From Rhodospirillales bacterium (GTDB taxonomy: Bacteria > Pseudomonadota > Alphaproteobacteria > Reyranellales > Reyranellaceae): a DNA stretch of 8,716 nucleotides. The DNA is taken from NCBI GenBank assembly GCA_013205335.1, contig JABMNB010000150.1:1-8716 (forward strand), in the 5' to 3' direction. Shown in pieces: positions 6,544 to 8,716 of this stretch. Both the position numbers and the translations under genes were made by a program. Each line of letters begins with the position of its first letter. Within the stretch, counting starts at the first letter, position 1. Under the pieces are notes generated by a model that worked only from the letters and a program-made list of their open reading frames with translations, was not told the origin of the DNA and made no database searches.

Positions 6544-6828
6544 CTAGTAGAGGCCGTATTTCTTCGGCGGGCCGGGATGATTTACGCAGAGCATCTCGGG
6601 CGAGGTGATTGGCCCCAACTTGATGCGCTCTTCCTCGCACTTGTCGTAGGTGAAGGGGCCGCCGAAGACCTTGGGGCCGCCGCCGACGATGATGTAGGAC
6701 TTCTCGAGGTACCAGCCGGGGCCGGCATAGGCCTGAGAGGCGCCGGGCCCGGTGCAGGCGCCGAGGCTTGCCGCGAGCAGGGGAGCGGCCAGCAGGGTCG
6801 TCCAGCGACCGATCGAACGTTCGGACAT
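6544..6828 (-). CDS. Small predicted lipoprotein of unknown function
   Basis: A 94-residue protein from ATG 6828. Residues 1-24 form a signal sequence (SERSIGRWT, then an Ala/Leu core) ending in a lipobox, LGAC, with Cys25 as the lipidation site; an outer- or inner-membrane lipoprotein is therefore likely. The mature part of about 70 residues is rich in Gly, Pro and Tyr, and holds two further cysteines, Cys64 and Cys81, that could form a disulfide. It ends PPKKYGLY. The upstream extension to 7035 in this frame is rejected because it would overlap the divergent gene and bury the signal peptide. A purine-rich GGGGGAGAG lies about 10 bases before the ATG. I do not recognise a family. It lies just upstream of the transporter operon on the same strand, but the 89-base gap gives no clear reason to link them. 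Confidence 0.7.
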   Translation of the reverse strand: MSERSIGRWTTLLAAPLLAASLGACTGPGASQAYAGPGWYLEKSYIIVGGGPKVFGGPFTYDKCEEERIKLGPITSPEMLCVNHPGPPKKYGLY

Positions 6829-6856
6829 CAGCTCTGTCTCTCCCCCGGGCAATGAA

Positions 6857-6874
6857 CGCTGCCCACGTGCAGCG
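6857..6874. repeat. Short inverted repeat in the divergent intergenic region
   Basis: CGCTGC and GCAGCG form a perfect 6-bp inverted repeat around six bases, midway between the divergent lipoprotein and exported-protein genes, and it overlaps a CACGTG hexamer. It could be an operator for either gene. At this GC content a 6-bp inverted repeat is not rare, so the call is weak. The rest of this 109-base gap shows no convincing promoter. Confidence 0.3.
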
Positions 6875-6937
6875 GGCAAATTAGGCCATGGGCGCGATGT
6901 CTTCAATGCATGGAGAACAACGGCTAGGATGCGGCAC

Positions 6938-7585
6938 ATGCACCGGTTCCTCTCGTTGCCGCTCGTCATGGCCATCGCTTCGTGGCCGGGAAGCCTGCTT
7001 GCCCTCGATTGCGCGGCCCTCACCGGCACCGACATACCCTACGCCATCACCTTTGAGGTCACTACCCGGCGGGTGGGCGAGGCGCCGACCACGCAGACCC
7101 GGCAGATGCAGGTTTTCCGGATGGCCGGGGAGGTCACCACCCAAATTGTAGATTCGCCTGCGATCTATCTCAGGACCCGCGGCGCCAACTCCCTATTCCC
7201 GGTGGATGTGCTCTATTCGACCCAGGCCGACGACCCGCGCAAATGGACCTATTCGATCGGTCCTACGGTCGCTCTCGCGGCGGGCCAGCCCGTCAGCTAC
7301 GGCGCCGACTTGAAGAGCGCCGGCGGAAAACTTCGGCTGGCGGCCAGGGTGACCCTCGAATTCCTCGAAGTCGGCACGCTCGAACTGAGCGGATGCCGCT
7401 TCAACGTCTTGAAATACCGGCGAACGCTCGAGGGTCTGGCTGAGGGCCATCCTGTCTCCAACAGCGAAGAACTCTGGCTTGCGCCCGCCCTTCGCGCCAC
7501 CCTCGCGTCGACGCTGCGGACCGGCGATATCGAGGTTGCCAGCACCCCGACGGCAATATCCGCGGATTTCAAGTACATAAGGTAA
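6938..7585 (+). CDS. Predicted exported protein of unknown function
   Basis: A 215-residue protein with a Sec-type signal peptide: MHRF, a hydrophobic stretch to about residue 18, and a likely cleavage site at LLA-LDC (about 22-23). The mature part looks like a soluble, mostly beta-strand periplasmic domain with alternating patterns such as ITFEVTTRR, QMQVFRMAG and LRLAARVTLEFLEVG. Two cysteines, Cys25 and Cys153, may pair. The start at 6938 is chosen for AGGA eight bases upstream; ATG 6929, three codons earlier and in frame, is nearly as good (GGAGA 12 bases upstream). Longer starts, back to 6752, run antisense through the lipoprotein gene and are rejected. I do not recognise the family. It is followed by 132 bases and then gltB on the same strand, with no obvious terminator. 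Confidence 0.75.
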   Translation: MHRFLSLPLVMAIASWPGSLLALDCAALTGTDIPYAITFEVTTRRVGEAPTTQTRQMQVFRMAGEVTTQIVDSPAIYLRTRGANSLFPVDVLYSTQADDPRKWTYSIGPTVALAAGQPVSYGADLKSAGGKLRLAARVTLEFLEVGTLELSGCRFNVLKYRRTLEGLAEGHPVSNSEELWLAPALRATLASTLRTGDIEVASTPTAISADFKYIR

Positions 7586-7717
7586 CTTCCTCACGTCGGC
7601 TTTTGTGTCGTAACGAGGGCTTTCGTTTGGACGGGCGGCCGGGCTAATAATGCCGCGATAAGCGAAAGCATCCGGGGGGATGCTGCGCCAGCTAGCGCGC
7701 CAGCAGGATAGAGAGTC
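7586..7717 (+). promoter_or_regulatory. gltB leader region with possible -10 box, hairpin and direct repeats
   Basis: AATAAT at 7646-7651 matches five of six -10 bases, but the nearest -35-like sequence (TTGGAC, 7627-7632) is too close at 13 bases, so the promoter is tentative. Downstream, AGCATCC-GGGG-GGATGCT (7667-7684) is a perfect 7-bp stem with a G4 loop. It is followed by two direct copies of GCGCCAGC (7685-7692 and 7697-7704), the second abutting AGGA, the likely ribosome binding site nine bases before the gltB ATG. Confidence 0.5.
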
Positions 7718-8716
7718 ATGGGATTGCCTGAGAAGCAGGGACTGTACGACCCACGCAACGAACACGATTCGTGCGGCGTCGGCTTCGTGGCCGATATCAA
7801 GGGACGCAAGACGCACGCCATCGTGCGCCAGGGCCTGCAGATCCTGGTTAATCTCGACCATCGCGGCGCAGTCGGCGCCGATCCGCTCATGGGCGACGGT
7901 GCCGGGGCCATGATCCAGATTCCGGACGCGCTGCTGCGCGACTGGGCGCGCAAGGAGGGCGTCGACCTGCCGGAATCCGGCCACTACGCCGTCGCCATGT
8001 GCTTCCTGCCACCCGAAGAGAAGGCAAGAGCATTTGCAATCAAGCGCTTCGAGCATTTTATTAAAGTAGAAAATCAGAAGCTGGTGGGCTGGCGCGAGGT
8101 ACCGACCGACCTCACCGGCCTTGGCAAGGCGGTGATCGATTCGATGCCTGTCATCCGCATGGCGGTCGTCGGACGAGGCCCGAAGGTCGCCGATCAGGAT
8201 GCGTTCGAGCGCAAGTTGCTGGCGATCCGCAAGCAGACGCAGAATCCGCTGGCCGATCTCGAGAAGAAGCACAAGCTGCCGGGCCTGTCGCAGCTCTACA
8301 TGCCGTCCTTCTCGTCGCGCACGGTGGTCTACAAGGGCCTGCTGCTCGCGCCGCAAGTTGAGAGTTTCTATGAGGATTTAAGAAATCCTCTATGTCAATC
8401 AGCGCTTTGTCTCGTTCACCAGAGATTCTCCACGAACACTTTCCCGTCGTGGAAGCTGGCGCACCCCTACCGGTTCATTGCCCACAACGGCGAGATCAAC
8501 ACGGTCCGCGGCAACGTCAACTGGATGTATGCCCGCCGGCGCACGATGGAATCCGACCTGATCGGCGCCGACCTCGACAAGATGTGGCCGATCATCCCGC
8601 ACGGCCAGTCCGACACGGCCTGCCTCGACAACGCGCTCGAACTGCTGGTCGCCGGCGGCTATTCGCTCAGTCACGCCATGATGATGCTGATTCCGGAGGC
8701 GTGGGCCGGCAATCCG
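7718..8716 (+). CDS. gltB: Glutamate synthase (NADPH) large subunit, N-terminal part (cut by window edge)
   Basis: The first 333 codons of a protein usually near 1500 residues. GltB makes glutamate from glutamine and 2-oxoglutarate with the small subunit GltD, in cytoplasmic ammonium assimilation. The visible part is the class II glutamine amidotransferase domain. Cys19 in HDSCGVGFVAD is the predicted catalytic nucleophile, exposed by removal of an 18-residue propeptide. Other hallmarks are NLDHRGAVGADP (about 46-57), GDGAG, HQRFSTNTFPSW (234-245) and AHNGEINTVRGN (255-266), then DNALELLVAGG. ATG 7718 is preceded by AGGA at nine bases. The frame is unbroken to the window edge. Two short stretches, about 8021-8080 and 8361-8400, are AT-rich and use AGA, TTA, CTA and GTA codons that are scarce elsewhere here, although the protein stays family-like. 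A gltD gene would be expected nearby but is not in view. Confidence 0.97.
   Translation, partial: MGLPEKQGLYDPRNEHDSCGVGFVADIKGRKTHAIVRQGLQILVNLDHRGAVGADPLMGDGAGAMIQIPDALLRDWARKEGVDLPESGHYAVAMCFLPPEEKARAFAIKRFEHFIKVENQKLVGWREVPTDLTGLGKAVIDSMPVIRMAVVGRGPKVADQDAFERKLLAIRKQTQNPLADLEKKHKLPGLSQLYMPSFSSRTVVYKGLLLAPQVESFYEDLRNPLCQSALCLVHQRFSTNTFPSWKLAHPYRFIAHNGEINTVRGNVNWMYARRRTMESDLIGADLDKMWPIIPHGQSDTACLDNALELLVAGGYSLSHAMMMLIPEAWAGNP

Noticed and set aside
6829..7035. 69-residue N-terminal extension of the small lipoprotein
   Set aside because: It would overlap the divergent exported-protein gene and place the lipoprotein signal sequence internally.
7193..8356. Minus-strand open frame of 387 codons
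   Set aside because: Antisense to gltB and the exported-protein gene. It crosses an intergenic gap and has no recognisable domain.

Overview
The window is GC-rich, dense bacterial DNA. The family mix (HrpB helicase, PutA of the type lacking an N-terminal DNA-binding domain, a UgpC/MalK-type ABC operon, a GltB with a short propeptide) suggests an alphaproteobacterium. This is inferred from gene types; no rRNA or tRNA is present to settle it. No gene-free stretch exceeds about 130 bases, and I see no mobile element, CRISPR array or RNA gene.

Left part (1-1480): the 5' portion of an hrpB-type helicase gene runs leftward out of the window. Divergent from it is a small VOC (glyoxalase-fold) gene with a strong ribosome binding site. 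Nine bases later lies a short relic in which the first ~43 codons of proline-utilisation protein PutA are joined, out of frame, to its last ~50 codons. About 3 kb of the usual gene is missing, so this is an internally deleted putA pseudogene.

Centre (1477-6454): a leftward block encodes a complete CUT1/Ugp-type importer, transcribed in the order ATPase, permease, permease, periplasmic binding protein. After an intrinsic-terminator-like hairpin comes a GpdQ/CpdA-type metallophosphodiesterase. ATPase and first permease overlap by GTGA, and the permeases are 10 bases apart. Binding-protein likeness to UgpB plus a GpdQ-like phosphodiesterase points to uptake and hydrolysis of glycerol-3-phosphate or glycerophosphodiesters, but the substrate is an inference.

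Right part (6544-8716): a small predicted lipoprotein gene reads leftward and a predicted exported protein reads rightward from a shared 109-base region; neither is recognised. Then comes the 5' third of gltB, the large subunit of glutamate synthase, preceded by a structured leader and carrying two AT-rich, codon-atypical islands.

The most unusual items are the collapsed putA, its stop codon sharing one CTAG with the phosphodiesterase stop, a second CTAG shared stop at 6544-6547 that closes an unexplained open frame, and the two low-GC islands in gltB. I found no convincing novel multi-gene system; most of the window is ordinary metabolism.
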